Assembly: GCF_002095475.1 (NCBI RefSeq)
Contig: NZ_MLFR01000004.1
Coordinates: forward strand, 124,001 to 188,000
Direction of reading: 5' to 3'
DNA length: 64,000 bases
From: Pantoea rwandensis
GTDB lineage: Bacteria > Pseudomonadota > Gammaproteobacteria > Enterobacterales > Enterobacteriaceae
Shown here: in pieces, positions 44,180 through 55,489 of the stretch
Layout: the number at the start of each line of letters is the position of its first letter
How positions within the stretch are numbered: position 1 is the first letter of the stretch
Made by a program: the position numbers and the translations under genes
The notes under the pieces: model-generated
What the model was told of the DNA's origin: nothing
Databases searched by the model: none
Seen by the model: only the letters and a program-made list of their open reading frames with translations

Positions 44180-44767
44180 ATGGATACTTTGCGTATTGGA
44201 TTAATTTCCGTTTCCGATCGTGCTGCTAACGGCATCTATCAAGATCAGGGCATTCCGGCACTGGAAAGCTGGCTCGCCGCCGCGCTCACCACACCGTTTG
44301 AAATCGAAACCCGCTTGGTGCCCGATGAGCAGCCGATGATTGAGCAGGCCATCTGTGAGCTGGTCGATGAGCTGTTCTGTAACCTGGTGTTGACCACCGG
44401 CGGCACCGGCCCAGCGCGTCGCGACGTCACACCCGATGCCACTTTAGCGGTCGCGGATCGTGAAATGCCGGGCTTTGGCGAACAGATGCGCCAAATCAGT
44501 CTGCAATTTGTGCCAACGGCGATCCTTTCGCGTCAGGTGGGGGTGATCCGCAAACAGTCGCTGATTCTCAATCTGCCAGGCCAACCTAAATCCATCCAAG
44601 AGACGCTGGAAGGGCTGAAAGCAGAAGATGGCGCAGTTAAAGTGCCGGGTATTTTTGCCGCTGTACCCTATTGTTTACAGCTACTGGAAGGGCCTTATGT
44701 GGAAACCAATCCCGAGGTGGTAGCAGCATTTCGCCCGAAAAGCGCCCGTCGTGAGACAAACCTCTGA
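44180..44767 (+). CDS. mog: molybdopterin adenylyltransferase Mog
   Basis: Mog activates molybdopterin by adenylylation before molybdate insertion. The 195 residues equal the E. coli protein. It starts MDTLRIGLISVSDRA, with TTGGTGPARRDVTPDAT (about 70-86) forming the nucleotide site and LNLPGQPKSIQETL near 132. Confidence 0.96.
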   Translation: MDTLRIGLISVSDRAANGIYQDQGIPALESWLAAALTTPFEIETRLVPDEQPMIEQAICELVDELFCNLVLTTGGTGPARRDVTPDATLAVADREMPGFGEQMRQISLQFVPTAILSRQVGVIRKQSLILNLPGQPKSIQETLEGLKAEDGAVKVPGIFAAVPYCLQLLEGPYVETNPEVVAAFRPKSARRETNL

Positions 44768-44880
44768 AAATCATTCTTTTCACGGATAAAATCTAGCGGT
44801 ACTGGTGTGGCGAAATATTGACGGTATAGTAACTCCAGCTTTACAACTATTCTGACTTTGCCTCTGGATACCGCACGATT

Positions 44881-46182
44881 ATGGATGCACACACAACGCG
44901 TCGACTTAACGGACAGGATTATAAAACTCTGTCGCTGGCTGCCCTTGGCGGGGCGCTGGAATTCTACGATTTCATTATTTTTGTTTTCTTTGCTGCTGTC
45001 ATCGGCGAGTTATTCTTCCCGCCAGATATCCCAGAGTGGCTGCGTCAGGTGCAAACTTTTGCCATCTTCGCCGCCGGTTATCTGGCGCGTCCACTGGGCG
45101 GCATCATCATGGCGCACTTTGGTGACAAAGTCGGGCGCAAGAAGATGTTCAGCCTTAGCATTCTACTGATGGCGCTGCCGACACTGGCGATGGGCGCACT
45201 GCCGACCTACGCCAGCATTGGTATCGCGGCACCAATATTAATGCTGCTGATGCGTGTGCTGCAGGGCGCTGCCATTGGTGGAGAGGTGCCGGGTGCGTGG
45301 GTCTTCGTGGCGGAACATGTGCCGGAAAAACGCATCGGCTTTGCCTGTGGCACGCTGACTGCCGGGTTAACTGCCGGGATTTTACTCGGCTCGCTGGTGG
45401 CGACAGTGCTAAACACCACACTTTCACCGGCTGCGATTCGCGATCACGGCTGGCGTATTCCATTCTTCCTCGGTGGGCTATTCGGCTTGCTGGCAATGTA
45501 TCTGCGCCGCTGGTTACATGAAACGCCGGTGTTTAAGCAGATGCAACAGCGTAAAGCACTGTCTGACAAGCTGCCGCTGCAAACCATCCTTGCCAGCCAT
45601 AAGCGTGGCATTGTGATTTCGATGCTGCTGACCTGGTTGCTCTCGGCCTGCATTGTGGTGGTGATCCTGATGGCCCCCACGCTGATGCAAAAACAGCATG
45701 GCATTCCAGCGGCATTGAGCCTGCAGGCGAATAGCGTCGCCACCATTATGTTGCTGATCGGCTGCGTCGTCGCTGGCTGGCTGGTGGATCGACTTGGTGC
45801 GGCACGTACGCTGATGGGCGGTTCTTTGCTGCTGGCCATTTTCAGCTGGAACTTCTTCCATCAATTGGGTGGTTCACCAGAGATGCTGTTTGTCTGGTAT
45901 GGACTGGCGGGATTGAGCGTTGGGGTAGTGGGCGTGGTGCCGTTTGTGATGGTCAAAGCGTTCCCGGCGGCGGTGCGCTTCACCGGTATTTCCTTCTCTT
46001 ACAATGTGGCCTATGCGATTTTCGGTGGCCTGACGCCCATCAGCGTGACGTTAATGATGCAGCTGACGCCGATGGCCCCAGCGTGGTATGTGCTGGCGTT
46101 GGCGCTGATTGGCCTGCTGGTTGGACTCTGGTTGCAGAGTGAAAAGCAGTACGAATCCATACTGAATCAAGTGAATGTTTAA
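44881..46182 (+). CDS. MFS transporter of the metabolite:H+ symporter (MHS) type
   Basis: A 433-residue membrane protein with 12 predicted segments. The start LGGALEFYDFIIFVFFAAVIGELFF and the loop HFGDKVGRKKMF are hallmarks of the MHS subfamily (ProP, ShiA and relatives), which co-transport organic acids or osmolytes with protons. I cannot name the substrate. It fills the place where E. coli has satP-yaaW-yaaI. It stands alone with its own terminator. Confidence 0.85.
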   Translation: MDAHTTRRLNGQDYKTLSLAALGGALEFYDFIIFVFFAAVIGELFFPPDIPEWLRQVQTFAIFAAGYLARPLGGIIMAHFGDKVGRKKMFSLSILLMALPTLAMGALPTYASIGIAAPILMLLMRVLQGAAIGGEVPGAWVFVAEHVPEKRIGFACGTLTAGLTAGILLGSLVATVLNTTLSPAAIRDHGWRIPFFLGGLFGLLAMYLRRWLHETPVFKQMQQRKALSDKLPLQTILASHKRGIVISMLLTWLLSACIVVVILMAPTLMQKQHGIPAALSLQANSVATIMLLIGCVVAGWLVDRLGAARTLMGGSLLLAIFSWNFFHQLGGSPEMLFVWYGLAGLSVGVVGVVPFVMVKAFPAAVRFTGISFSYNVAYAIFGGLTPISVTLMMQLTPMAPAWYVLALALIGLLVGLWLQSEKQYESILNQVNV

Positions 46183-46184
46183 TC

Positions 46185-46206
46185 AAAGGCGCGTAAGCGC
46201 CTTTTT
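46185..46206 (+). terminator. terminator of the MHS transporter gene
   Basis: AAAGGCGC / GCGCCTTT with loop GTAA, followed by TT, right after the stop codon. Confidence 0.85.
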
Positions 46207-46242
46207 CATTTCCGCATTTTTTTAAAATTATTTTAGTTTTAA

Positions 46243-46273
46243 CCCTTGATGCGCTCTGAAGCGGCCCCATTTA
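46243..46273 (+). promoter_or_regulatory. sigma-32 heat-shock promoter of dnaK
   Basis: CCCTTGATG, 13 bases, then CCCCATTTA. Both boxes are the same as in the E. coli dnaK P1 promoter as recalled. The start of transcription would be near 46280, about 115 bases before the dnaK ATG. Confidence 0.88.
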
Positions 46274-46394
46274 GTTGTCATCGAGTGATGTCAGGCAGTA
46301 AAAAAAGCCTGTCACTGCAGTTGAAAAAGGCCAGCTTGGCCGCACATCTGCTAACAACGCTAATTGACAAAGAATTTAAGTGGGAGACGTTTAG

Positions 46395-48305
46395 ATGGGT
46401 AAGATTATTGGTATTGACTTGGGTACAACCAACTCATGTGTTGCGGTTATGGATGGTGGTAAAGCACGTGTGCTTGAAAACGCCGAAGGCGATCGCACCA
46501 CACCGTCAATCATTGCATATACACAAGATGGCGAAACTCTGGTCGGTCAGCCGGCTAAACGTCAGGCGGTGACTAACCCGCAGAACACCCTGTTCGCGAT
46601 CAAACGCCTGATTGGCCGTCGTTTCCAGGACGAAGAAGTGCAGCGTGATATCAAAATCATGCCGTACAAAATCACCGGCGCTGATAACGGTGATGCATGG
46701 CTGGACGTAAAAGGCCAGAAAATGGCACCACCGCAGATCTCTGCAGAAGTGCTGAAAAAGATGAAGAAAACCGCGGAAGATTTCCTCGGTGAAGCAGTAA
46801 CCGAAGCGGTTATCACCGTTCCAGCTTACTTCAACGATGCGCAGCGTCAGGCGACCAAAGATGCCGGCCGTATCGCGGGTCTGGACGTAAAACGTATCAT
46901 CAACGAACCTACCGCAGCGGCACTGGCTTACGGTCTGGACAAAGGTCAGGGCAACCGCACTATCGCGGTATATGACCTGGGTGGTGGTACTTTCGATATC
47001 TCTATCATCGAAATCGATGAAGTTGATGGCGAGAAAACCTTCGAAGTGCTGGCAACCAACGGTGATACCCACCTGGGTGGTGAAGACTTCGATAGCCGTC
47101 TGATCAACTACTTAGTTGCTGAGTTCAAGAAAGACCAGGGCATCGATCTGCACAACGATCCACTGGCCATGCAGCGCCTGAAAGAAGCCGCTGAGAAAGC
47201 TAAAATTGAGCTGTCTTCTGCACAGCAGACCGACGTTAACCTGCCATACATCACGGCGGACGCGACCGGTCCTAAGCACCTGAACATCAAAGTGACTCGT
47301 GCGAAACTGGAATCACTGGTTGAAGATCTGGTGACCCGTTCTATCGAGCCACTGAAAGTTGCACTGCAGGACGCTGGCCTGTCTGTTTCTGACATTAACG
47401 ACGTGATCCTCGTCGGTGGTCAGACTCGTATGCCAATGGTTCAGGCCAAAGTGACCGAGTTCTTCGGTAAAGAGCCACGTAAAGACGTGAACCCGGATGA
47501 AGCGGTTGCTGTTGGTGCTGCGGTTCAGGGCGGCGTGTTGGCGGGTGAAGTAAAAGACGTTCTGCTGCTGGACGTGACTCCGCTGTCGCTGGGTATCGAA
47601 ACCATGGGTGGCGTGATGACTTCGCTGATCAGCAAGAACACCACCATCCCAACCAAGCACAGCCAGGTGTTCTCGACCGCTGAAGATAATCAGTCTGCCG
47701 TGACCATCCACGTGCTGCAGGGTGAGCGTAAGCGTTCAGGTGATAACAAATCTCTGGGCCAGTTCAACCTCGATGGTATCCAGTCTGCACCGCGCGGTAT
47801 GCCGCAGATCGAAGTGACCTTCGATATCGATGCCGATGGTATCCTGCACGTGTCTGCGAAAGACAAAAACAGCGGTAAAGAGCAGAAGATCACCATCAAA
47901 GCTTCTTCAGGTCTGAACGAAGAAGAGATCGAAAAAATGGTGCGTGACGCAGAAGCCAACGCCGAGTCTGACCGTAAGTTCGAAGAGCTGGTACAGACGC
48001 GCAACCAGGGTGACCAGATTTCTCACAGCACCCGTAAGCAGTTGGACGAAGCCGGTGACAAACTGTCTGCTGAAGACAAAGCACCGATCGAATCTGCACT
48101 GACTGAGCTGAACATTGCGCTGAAAGGCGAAGACAAAGCGGAAATCGAAGCCAAAATGCAGGCGTTGATGGAAGTTTCAAGCAAACTGATGGAACTGGCA
48201 CAGCAGCAAGGCCAGGCGGGCGCAGCAGACGCTGGCGACGCTTCAGCGAAGAAAGATGACGATGTTGTCGACGCTGAATTCGAAGAAGTTAAAGACAAAA
48301 AATAA
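46395..48305 (+). CDS. dnaK: chaperone DnaK (Hsp70)
   Basis: DnaK folds and protects proteins in an ATP-driven cycle with DnaJ and GrpE. The 636 residues show the ATPase domain ([17 protein letters not shown] at the start, [13 protein letters not shown] near 195), the linker [11 protein letters not shown] (about 385-395), the substrate domain and a C-terminal lid ending [17 protein letters not shown] site precedes the ATG. Transcription comes from the sigma-32 promoter upstream and continues into dnaJ. Confidence 0.99.
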   Translation: MGKIIGIDLGTTNSCVAVMDGGKARVLENAEGDRTTPSIIAYTQDGETLVGQPAKRQAVTNPQNTLFAIKRLIGRRFQDEEVQRDIKIMPYKITGADNGDAWLDVKGQKMAPPQISAEVLKKMKKTAEDFLGEAVTEAVITVPAYFNDAQRQATKDAGRIAGLDVKRIINEPTAAALAYGLDKGQGNRTIAVYDLGGGTFDISIIEIDEVDGEKTFEVLATNGDTHLGGEDFDSRLINYLVAEFKKDQGIDLHNDPLAMQRLKEAAEKAKIELSSAQQTDVNLPYITADATGPKHLNIKVTRAKLESLVEDLVTRSIEPLKVALQDAGLSVSDINDVILVGGQTRMPMVQAKVTEFFGKEPRKDVNPDEAVAVGAAVQGGVLAGEVKDVLLLDVTPLSLGIETMGGVMTSLISKNTTIPTKHSQVFSTAEDNQSAVTIHVLQGERKRSGDNKSLGQFNLDGIQSAPRGMPQIEVTFDIDADGILHVSAKDKNSGKEQKITIKASSGLNEEEIEKMVRDAEANAESDRKFEELVQTRNQGDQISHSTRKQLDEAGDKLSAEDKAPIESALTELNIALKGEDKAEIEAKMQALMEVSSKLMELAQQQGQAGAADAGDASAKKDDDVVDAEFEEVKDKK

Positions 48306-48352
48306 TTGCCCCTGACCGGGCGCGACGGCTGGCCTGACAGTCGTTGAAACCA

Positions 48353-48385
48353 GCACGGGCGTAGGAGATCTCTCCACGCCCGTGC
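48353..48385 (+). promoter_or_regulatory. hairpin in the dnaK-dnaJ gap
   Basis: GCACGGGCGT and ACGCCCGTGC form a 10-bp perfect stem. The loop contains GGAGATCTCTCC, itself self-complementary. It has no T-run. It may lower dnaJ expression relative to dnaK or stabilise dnaK mRNA; this is inferred. Confidence 0.65.
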
Positions 48386-48409
48386 GATCATGTTAAGGGC
48401 AGAACAAAT

Positions 48410-49543
48410 ATGGCTAAGAGTGATTTATACGAGATCTTAGGCGTCTCTAAATCCGCAGATGAGCGTGAAATCAAAAAGGCCTATAAGCGCCTGGCGATGA
48501 AATACCATCCGGACCGTAATCCGGACAACAAAGAAGCCGAAGCAAAATTCAAAGAAGTTAAAGAAGCTTACGAAATTCTGACCGATGCGCAAAAACGCGC
48601 GGCTTACGACCAATACGGTCATGCAGCCTTTGAACAAGGTGGTATGGGCGGTGGCGGCGGCTTTGGCGGCGGCGGTGCGGATTTCAGTGATATCTTTGGC
48701 GACGTATTTGGCGATATTTTTGGTGGTGGCCGCCGTCAGCGTGCTTCCCGTGGTGCCGATTTACGCTACAACATGGAGCTGTCGCTGGAAGAAGCGGTAC
48801 GCGGCGTGACCAAAGAGATCCGCATTCCAACGCTGGAAGAGTGCGATGTCTGCCACGGCAGCGGCGCGAAAGCGGGAACCAAGCCGCAGACGTGTTCGAC
48901 CTGTCACGGACAGGGCCAGGTGCAGATGCGCCAAGGCTTCTTCACCGTACAACAGGCATGTCCAACCTGTCACGGTCGTGGCTCAGTGATCAAAGATCCT
49001 TGCAACGCCTGTCATGGCCATGGTCGTGTCGAGCGCAGCAAAACGCTGTCAGTGAAAATTCCAGCAGGCGTTGATACCGGTGACCGTATCCGTCTGAGCG
49101 GTGAAGGCGAAGCGGGAGAGCACGGCGCTCCAGCAGGCGATTTGTACGTTCAGGTATCGGTGAAGAAACACCCGATCTTTGAGCGTGAAGATAACAACTT
49201 GTACTGCGAAGTGCCGATTAACTTTGCCATGGCGGCATTGGGTGGCGAGATTGAAGTGCCGACCCTTGATGGCCGTGTGAAGTTGAAAGTGCCGTCTGAG
49301 ACCCAAACAGGCAAACTGTTCCGCATGCGCGGTAAAGGTGTGAAATCAGTACGTGGCGGCGCGGTCGGCGATTTGCTGTGCCGTGTGGTGGTGGAAACCC
49401 CTGTCAGCTTGAACGACAAGCAGAAAGCGCTGTTACGTGAGTTGGAAGAGAGTTTTGGTGGCCCGAGCGGTGAGAAAAACAGCCCGCGCTCTAAAAGCTT
49501 CTTTGACGGCGTGAAAAAGTTCTTTGACGATTTGACGCGTTAA
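48410..49543 (+). CDS. dnaJ: co-chaperone DnaJ (Hsp40)
   Basis: DnaJ delivers substrates to DnaK and stimulates its ATPase. The 377 residues show the J domain with HPD ([12 protein letters not shown], about 33), the Gly/Phe-rich stretch ([13 protein letters not shown]), four zinc motifs of the CxxCxGxG type ([32 protein letters not shown]) and the C-terminal substrate domain. Confidence 0.99.
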   Translation: MAKSDLYEILGVSKSADEREIKKAYKRLAMKYHPDRNPDNKEAEAKFKEVKEAYEILTDAQKRAAYDQYGHAAFEQGGMGGGGGFGGGGADFSDIFGDVFGDIFGGGRRQRASRGADLRYNMELSLEEAVRGVTKEIRIPTLEECDVCHGSGAKAGTKPQTCSTCHGQGQVQMRQGFFTVQQACPTCHGRGSVIKDPCNACHGHGRVERSKTLSVKIPAGVDTGDRIRLSGEGEAGEHGAPAGDLYVQVSVKKHPIFEREDNNLYCEVPINFAMAALGGEIEVPTLDGRVKLKVPSETQTGKLFRMRGKGVKSVRGGAVGDLLCRVVVETPVSLNDKQKALLRELEESFGGPSGEKNSPRSKSFFDGVKKFFDDLTR

Positions 49544-49563
49544 TTCAGTCAGTTGTTAACAGG

Positions 49564-49593
49564 AAAGCGGAGAGGAGACTCTCCGCTTTTTTT
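49564..49593 (+). terminator. terminator of dnaKJ
   Basis: AAGCGGAGAG / CTCTCCGCTT with loop GAGA, followed by a run of seven T. Confidence 0.92.
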
Positions 49594-49645
49594 ATGCCTG
49601 CTCGCAGCGGAAGCAGCATGATTCATTGCCCATTATTAACAGAAT

Positions 49646-49665
49646 CGCAATAAATTGCGCAGATA
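49646..49665. repeat. half copy of the GCGCGATTTATCGC-type repeat
   Basis: CGCAATAAATTGCGCAGATA matches the right end of the repeats at 17435 and 7099. The left end is not clear, so this is a degenerate solo end. Confidence 0.5.
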
Positions 49666-49760
49666 TAGGTTTATTCATATTCTTGCTCGGCTTTTGAGCT
49701 TTAAACGAGATGGTTCCGCCGCTAAACTACCGGGCGACATGTCCCTACTCAGGAGGAGTT

Positions 49761-50939
49761 GTGAACAAACCCCGTAGTATTCGAAGCTTACTGAAAAGCT
49801 TCATTGAGAGCGATGCCAGCACCGGTATCGTGCTAATTCTGGCAGCGGTCGCTGCGATGATTCTCGCCAACAACCCGTCTACTGCTGGCGGCTACCAATC
49901 TTTCTTGGCCGAACCGGTACAGATTCGCTTTGGTGCGCTGGATATCAGCAAAAACCTGCTGCTGTGGATTAACGATGCCATGATGGCGCTGTTTTTCCTG
50001 GTGATTGGCTTGGAAGTGAAGCGTGAATTGATCACGGGTGAGCTTGCCAGTCGTGATCGTGCCATTTTCCCGGTGATTGCTGCGCTGGGTGGCATGGTAG
50101 CACCCGCATTGATTTTCCTGTTCTTCAACCATGGCGATCCGATTGCACGTAATGGCTGGGCGATTCCAACGGCCACTGACATTGCCTTTGCGCTTGGCGT
50201 GTTAGCACTGCTGGGCAGCCGGGTGCCAACGGCGTTGAAGGTATTTTTGATGGCGCTGGCGATTATTGATGATCTCGGCGCTATTGTGATTATCGCGCTG
50301 TTTTACACCAGCGATCTTTCCGTGTTGTCACTCAGTGTGGCAGCGGGGGCAATTGTCTTACTGGCAATTCTGAATCGCTGCGGCGTGCGTAACATTGCCG
50401 TTTATATGCTGGTGGGCATCGTATTATGGACGGCGGTGTTGAAATCTGGCGTGCATGCCACGCTGGCGGGGGTGGTAGTTGGCTTCTTTGTACCGTTAGA
50501 AGAGAAGGAAGGGCACTCACCGGCCGAGCATCTGGCACATGGTCTGATGCCGTGGGTGAACTGGCTGATCCTGCCGCTGTTTGCCTTTGCTAACGCCGGT
50601 ATCTCCCTAAGCGGTATTACCTTTGGCGATGTGCTATCGCCAGAGCCGCTGGGCATCATTCTGGGGCTGCTAATTGGTAAGCCTTTGGGTATCACGCTAT
50701 TTTGCTGGCTGGCCGTGAAGTGGCGGCTGGCAGTATTACCGAGTGGCACCACAATACGCGATATCATGGCGATAGGCGTGCTGTGTGGCATTGGATTCAC
50801 CATGTCGATATTTATCAGCTCTCTGGCCTTCGATGCGGCGCATGAGCAACTGGTGACGTTCTCGAAACTGGGGATTCTGAGTGGATCGCTACTGTCAGCG
50901 GTGATTGGCTATACCCTGTTAAGGGTGAAGTTGCGCTAA
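49761..50939 (+). CDS. nhaA: Na+/H+ antiporter NhaA
   Basis: NhaA extrudes sodium in exchange for two protons and is the main sodium- and pH-stress antiporter of enterics. The 392 residues (E. coli 388) show the paired aspartates in [17 protein letters not shown] (about 163-164), the [20 protein letters not shown] helix break, and about 12 membrane segments. Translation starts at GTG 49761, placed ideally after AGGAGGAG. The N-terminus (about 10 residues before FIESDASTG) is longer than in E. coli. nhaR, its usual activator gene downstream in E. coli, is not in this window. Confidence 0.96.
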   Translation: MNKPRSIRSLLKSFIESDASTGIVLILAAVAAMILANNPSTAGGYQSFLAEPVQIRFGALDISKNLLLWINDAMMALFFLVIGLEVKRELITGELASRDRAIFPVIAALGGMVAPALIFLFFNHGDPIARNGWAIPTATDIAFALGVLALLGSRVPTALKVFLMALAIIDDLGAIVIIALFYTSDLSVLSLSVAAGAIVLLAILNRCGVRNIAVYMLVGIVLWTAVLKSGVHATLAGVVVGFFVPLEEKEGHSPAEHLAHGLMPWVNWLILPLFAFANAGISLSGITFGDVLSPEPLGIILGLLIGKPLGITLFCWLAVKWRLAVLPSGTTIRDIMAIGVLCGIGFTMSIFISSLAFDAAHEQLVTFSKLGILSGSLLSAVIGYTLLRVKLR

Positions 50940-50967
50940 AGCAATGGAGCGCTGCTGGATAATCTTT

Positions 50968-50993
50968 GGCCGCCATTAAGGGTAATGGCGGCC
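50968..50993. terminator. perfect hairpin after nhaA
   Basis: GGCCGCCATTA / TAATGGCGGCC, 11 perfect pairs with loop AGGG, no T-run. It may act as a weak terminator, an mRNA stabiliser or a member of the dispersed repeats. Confidence 0.55.
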
Positions 50994-51067
50994 TACAAGG
51001 TTTAGTAGGATGCCCGATGATGCGCCTGTGAAAACAGCTTTACGCGCAGCCCCTGAATTGCAGGCAT

Positions 51068-51094
51068 AAAAAAACCGGCTAAGCGCCGGTTCTT
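51068..51094 (-). terminator. rpsT: terminator of rpsT
   Basis: On the minus strand ACCGGC / GCCGGT with a five-base loop, followed by seven T, directly after the rpsT stop. Confidence 0.88.
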
Positions 51095-51121
51095 TCGACA
51101 AAGCGAAAACCTAACAGGCGA

Positions 51122-51385
51122 TTAAGCCAGTTTGGTGATCTGAGCAGCCAAGTTTGCTTTATGGCGTGCAGCTTTGTTTTTGTGGATCAGACCTTTAGCA
51201 GCCTGACGGTCCACGATTGGTTGCATTTCGTTGAATGCGTTCTGCGCAGCAGCTTTGTCGCCTGTTGCGATAGCCGCGTATACTTTCTTGATGAAAGTAC
51301 GCATCATTGAACGGTTGCTTGCGTTATGCTTGCGACGTTTCTCAGATGTTACGGCGCGTTTCTTAGCTGATTTGATATTAGCCAA
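51122..51385 (-). CDS. rpsT: 30S ribosomal protein S20
   Basis: An 87-residue, very basic protein, [26 protein letters not shown] at the start in two readable parts, identical in length to E. coli S20. It binds 16S rRNA early in 30S assembly. It lies divergent from ribF. Confidence 0.98.
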   Translation of the reverse strand: MANIKSAKKRAVTSEKRRKHNASNRSMMRTFIKKVYAAIATGDKAAAQNAFNEMQPIVDRQAAKGLIHKNKAARHKANLAAQITKLA

Positions 51386-51645
51386 GGTCCAACTCCCAAA
51401 TGTGATCTATATGGACAAATCAAAGGCCGAGGACTATGCCTTTTGCGCCTTCTTTTGTCAATGGATTTGTGCAAATAAGCGTCGTTTTAGCAACGGCGCT
51501 TGATTACGTAATTGATGGCGCAGGATTCTACCAGCAACACGTCGCTGAATACAGTATTTCGCACTAAAAATCTTCATTACCTGCCTGAGCAAGGGGTTGC
51601 GTGTGCTTTAAGCTGCACCATAAGCAGGAAAGGCACGCAGACGGG

Positions 51646-51674
51646 TTAACCTGAAGGCCATTCAAGGGTATAAT
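51646..51674 (+). promoter_or_regulatory. ribF: sigma-70 promoter of ribF
   Basis: TTAACC, 17 bases, then a perfect TATAAT at 51669-51674, about 30 bases before the ribF ATG. The remaining 318-base gap to rpsT (51386-51703) shows a TAGAAT box for rpsT on the minus strand near 51526 and nothing else. Confidence 0.7.
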
Positions 51675-51703
51675 CCGCCGATTTCCACCGGTTTGAGTCA
51701 GCC

Positions 51704-52642
51704 ATGAAGTTTATCCGCGGTATTTATAATCTGAAAGAGCAGCATCGCGGCTGCGTCCTGACCATTGGCAATTTCGACGGCGTACATCGCGGCCACCAGG
51801 CCTTGATGGCGGAGTTAATTGCTGAAGGACGTCAACGCAACCTGCCGGTGGTGGTGATGCTCTTTGAGCCGCAACCACTTGAATTGTTTGCCGGTGACAA
51901 AGCACCGGCGCGCCTGACGCGTTTGCGCGAGAAGCTGAAGTATCTAGAGCAGGCGGGCGTTGATGCCGTGCTCTGTGTCCGCTTTGATCGCCGTTTTGCG
52001 GCGCACTCCGCACAAAGTTTTATCGCCGAACTGCTGGTCGATAAGCTCAACGTGAAGTTCCTCGCGGTAGGGGATGATTTCCGCTTTGGCGCTGGTCGCC
52101 AGGGGGATTTCCTGTTATTACAGAAAGCCGGTGTTGAGTATGGCTTCGACGTCATCAGCACTCAGACTTACTGCGATGGCGGTGCACGTATCAGCAGCAC
52201 GGCGGTACGTCAGGCACTGGCACAGGATGATTTTGCGCAGGCGGAAGCGCTGCTGGGCCATCCATTCAGCATTTCAGGCCGCGTCGTGCACGGTGATGCA
52301 CTGGGGCGGACCATTGGTTTTCCTACCGCCAACATTCCCTTACGCCGCACAGTAACGCCGGTGAAAGGGGTGTTTGCGGTTGAAGTTTTAGGCCTTGGCG
52401 ACAAGTCCATCGCCGGCGTGGCTAACATTGGTACACGTCCGACGGTAAAAGGTCTGCGTCAGCAGCTTGAAGTTCACCTGCTTGACACACATATGAATCT
52501 TTATGGCCATCACATTGAAGTGGTGTTGAAACAGAAGATTCGCGACGAACAGCGTTTCGCTTCGCTGGACGCGCTGAAAGAACAAATTGCGAAAGATGTG
52601 GTGACGGCCCGCCAATTCTTTGGGCTTAACGCACCGGCTTAA
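51704..52642 (+). CDS. ribF: bifunctional riboflavin kinase / FAD synthetase
   Basis: RibF makes FMN and then FAD. The 312 residues (E. coli 313) have the adenylyltransferase domain with TIGNFDGVHRGHQALM (about 20-35) and DDFRFGAGRQGD, then the kinase domain with GRTIGFPTANI (about 203) and VANIGTRPTVKG. It leads the ribF-ileS-lspA-fkpB-ispH cluster. Confidence 0.98.
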   Translation: MKFIRGIYNLKEQHRGCVLTIGNFDGVHRGHQALMAELIAEGRQRNLPVVVMLFEPQPLELFAGDKAPARLTRLREKLKYLEQAGVDAVLCVRFDRRFAAHSAQSFIAELLVDKLNVKFLAVGDDFRFGAGRQGDFLLLQKAGVEYGFDVISTQTYCDGGARISSTAVRQALAQDDFAQAEALLGHPFSISGRVVHGDALGRTIGFPTANIPLRRTVTPVKGVFAVEVLGLGDKSIAGVANIGTRPTVKGLRQQLEVHLLDTHMNLYGHHIEVVLKQKIRDEQRFASLDALKEQIAKDVVTARQFFGLNAPA

Positions 52643-52669
52643 TGACCGAAATACGGAACCGAGAATCTG

Positions 52670-55489
52670 ATGAGTGACTATAAATCTACCCTGAATTTGC
52701 CGGAAACGGGGTTCCCGATGCGTGGCGATCTGGCCAAACGCGAACCGGGAATGCTGCAACGTTGGACTGATGACAACCTGTACGGCATCATCCGCGAAGC
52801 CAAAAAAGGGAAAAAAACCTTTATTTTGCATGATGGCCCTCCTTATGCGAACGGCAGCATTCATATTGGTCACTCCGTTAACAAGATTCTGAAAGACATT
52901 ATCGTTAAGTCGAAAGGCATGGCGGGCTATGACTCGCCGTATGTTCCTGGTTGGGACTGCCACGGTTTACCGATTGAGCATAAAGTTGAGCAGATGATCG
53001 GTAAGCCAGGCGAGAAAGTGAGCGCCGCAGAATTCCGCGCCGCCTGCCGCAACTATGCAGCCGAGCAGGTTGAAGGTCAGAAGAAAGACTTCATCCGTCT
53101 AGGCGTGCTGGGCGACTGGGATCGTCCGTACCTGACCATGGACTTCAAAACCGAAGCCAACATTATCCGTGCGCTGAGTAAAATCATCGGCAACGGCCAT
53201 CTGCACAAAGGCGCGAAGCCAGTGCACTGGTGTATGGACTGCCGTTCAGCCCTGGCTGAAGCGGAAGTCGAGTACTACGACAAAACTTCCCCTTCCATCG
53301 ACGTGATGTTTAACGCTGTCGATGTCGATACTGTGCGCGCCAAGTTTGGTGTTGCCCACTCTGAAGGCCCGATTTCACTGGTTATCTGGACCACCACCCC
53401 GTGGACCATGCCTGCCAACCGCGGCATCTCACTGCATCCAGAATTCGAATATCAGTTGCTGCAAATCGAAGGCCGCAGCCTGATCCTCGCTAAAGAGATG
53501 GTCGAGAGCGTGATGAAGCGCGCGGGCATCAGCGAGTGGACCGTGCTGGGCGAATGCAACGGTGCGGCACTTGAGCTGCAACTGTTCCAGCATCCGTTCC
53601 TTGAGCAGATCCAATCCAAAGTCGTGTTGGGTGAGCACGTAACGCTGGAAGCCGGTACCGGTGCCGTACATACCGCACCAGGTCATGGTCCGGATGACTA
53701 TGTGATCGGTCAGAAATACGGTCTGGAAACCGCTAACCCTGTCGGTCCAGATGGCGCATACCTGCCAGGCACTTATCCAACGCTGGACGGCGTGAACGTG
53801 TTTAAAGCCAACGACATGATCGTTGAGCTGCTGAAAGAGAAGGGCGCCCTGCTGCACGTTGAAAAACTGCTGCACAGCTATCCGCACTGCTGGCGTCACA
53901 AGACCCCTATCATCTTCCGTGCTACCCCGCAGTGGTTTATCAGCATGGATCAGAAAGGTCTGCGTGCGCAGTCGCTGAAAGAGATCAAAGGCGTGCAGTG
54001 GATCCCGGACTGGGGTCAGGCGCGTATCGAAGCGATGGTAGCGAACCGTCCAGACTGGTGTATCTCGCGTCAGCGTACGTGGGGCGTGCCAATGGCGCTG
54101 TTCGTGCACAAAGAGACCGAGCAGCTGCATCCGGATACGCTGGAGCTGATGGAGAAAGTCGCGAAGTGTGTTGAGCAGGATGGCATTCAGGCATGGTGGG
54201 ATCTCGATCCGCGCGATCTGATGGGCGATGACGCTGACAACTACGTCAAAGTGCCGGACACGCTGGATGTGTGGTTCGATTCAGGATCAACCAGCTATTC
54301 CGTGGTGGATGCGCGTCAGGAGTTTGGCGGCCATACACCGGATATGTATCTGGAAGGTTCAGATCAGCATCGCGGCTGGTTCATGTCTTCGCTGATGATC
54401 TCGACGGCGATGAAAGGCAAAGCGCCTTACCGTCAGGTACTGACGCACGGTTTCACCGTGGATGGTCAGGGCCGTAAGATGTCGAAATCCATCGGCAACA
54501 CCGTGGCACCGCAAGACGTGATGGACAAACTGGGCGCGGATATCTTGCGTCTGTGGGTCGCGTCAACCGACTATTCCGGTGAAATGGCGGTGTCCGATGA
54601 AATTCTGAAACGTGCAGCGGACAGCTATCGTCGTATCCGTAACACAGCGCGTTTCCTGCTGGCTAACCTCGCAGGCTTCAACCCGGCGACGGATTGCGTG
54701 AAGCCTGAAGAGATGGTGGTAGTCGATCGCTGGGCGGTTGGCCGTGCGCTGGCTGCACAGCAAGACATCGTCCAGTCTTACGAGAACTATGATTTCCATG
54801 AAGTGGTACAGCGTCTGATGCACTTCTGCTCCATCGAAATGGGCTCGTTCTATCTCGATGTGATCAAAGATCGTCAGTACACAGCCAAAGGTGACAGCCT
54901 GGCGCGTCGCAGCTGCCAGACCGCGCTGTGGCACATCGTTGAGGCGCTGGTGCGCTGGATGGCGCCAATCATGTCCTTCACTGCCGACGAAATCTGGGGT
55001 TACCTGCCGGGTGAACGTGCTAAGTACGTGTTCACTGAGGAGTGGTATGAAGGCCTGTTTGGTTTGGCAGATAACGAAGCCCTGAACGATGCTTACTGGG
55101 ATGAGTTGCTGAAAGTACGCGGCGAAGTCAACAAAGTGATCGAGCAGGCGCGTAGCGACAAACGTATCGGCGGCGCACTGGAAGCGAATGTGACGCTGTA
55201 CGCCGATGCTGAACTGGCGGCTAAACTGCAGGCGCTGGGCGATGAACTGCGCTTTGTGCTGCTGACTTCAGGCGCGAGCGTGGCTGATTACGCCACTGCC
55301 AGCGATGAAGCACAGCAGAGCGAAGTACTGAAAGGTCTGAAAATTGCGCTGCATAAAGCAGAAGGCGAGAAATGTCCGCGCTGCTGGCATTACACTACCG
55401 ACGTTGGCCAGAATCCGGAGCATGCTGCGGTTTGTGGTCGTTGTTACACCAACGTAGCCGGTAACGGTGAAGTGCGGAAATTTGCCTAA
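52670..55489 (+). CDS. ileS: isoleucyl-tRNA synthetase
   Basis: IleS charges tRNA-Ile. The 939 residues (E. coli 938) show the class I HIGH motif ([16 protein letters not shown], about 58-73), the editing insertion ([15 protein letters not shown]), [10 protein letters not shown] near 603, and a C-terminal zinc site (CPRCWHY ... CGRCYTN). The stop overlaps the lspA ATG by one base. Confidence 0.99.
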   Translation: MSDYKSTLNLPETGFPMRGDLAKREPGMLQRWTDDNLYGIIREAKKGKKTFILHDGPPYANGSIHIGHSVNKILKDIIVKSKGMAGYDSPYVPGWDCHGLPIEHKVEQMIGKPGEKVSAAEFRAACRNYAAEQVEGQKKDFIRLGVLGDWDRPYLTMDFKTEANIIRALSKIIGNGHLHKGAKPVHWCMDCRSALAEAEVEYYDKTSPSIDVMFNAVDVDTVRAKFGVAHSEGPISLVIWTTTPWTMPANRGISLHPEFEYQLLQIEGRSLILAKEMVESVMKRAGISEWTVLGECNGAALELQLFQHPFLEQIQSKVVLGEHVTLEAGTGAVHTAPGHGPDDYVIGQKYGLETANPVGPDGAYLPGTYPTLDGVNVFKANDMIVELLKEKGALLHVEKLLHSYPHCWRHKTPIIFRATPQWFISMDQKGLRAQSLKEIKGVQWIPDWGQARIEAMVANRPDWCISRQRTWGVPMALFVHKETEQLHPDTLELMEKVAKCVEQDGIQAWWDLDPRDLMGDDADNYVKVPDTLDVWFDSGSTSYSVVDARQEFGGHTPDMYLEGSDQHRGWFMSSLMISTAMKGKAPYRQVLTHGFTVDGQGRKMSKSIGNTVAPQDVMDKLGADILRLWVASTDYSGEMAVSDEILKRAADSYRRIRNTARFLLANLAGFNPATDCVKPEEMVVVDRWAVGRALAAQQDIVQSYENYDFHEVVQRLMHFCSIEMGSFYLDVIKDRQYTAKGDSLARRSCQTALWHIVEALVRWMAPIMSFTADEIWGYLPGERAKYVFTEEWYEGLFGLADNEALNDAYWDELLKVRGEVNKVIEQARSDKRIGGALEANVTLYADAELAAKLQALGDELRFVLLTSGASVADYATASDEAQQSEVLKGLKIALHKAEGEKCPRCWHYTTDVGQNPEHAAVCGRCYTNVAGNGEVRKFA

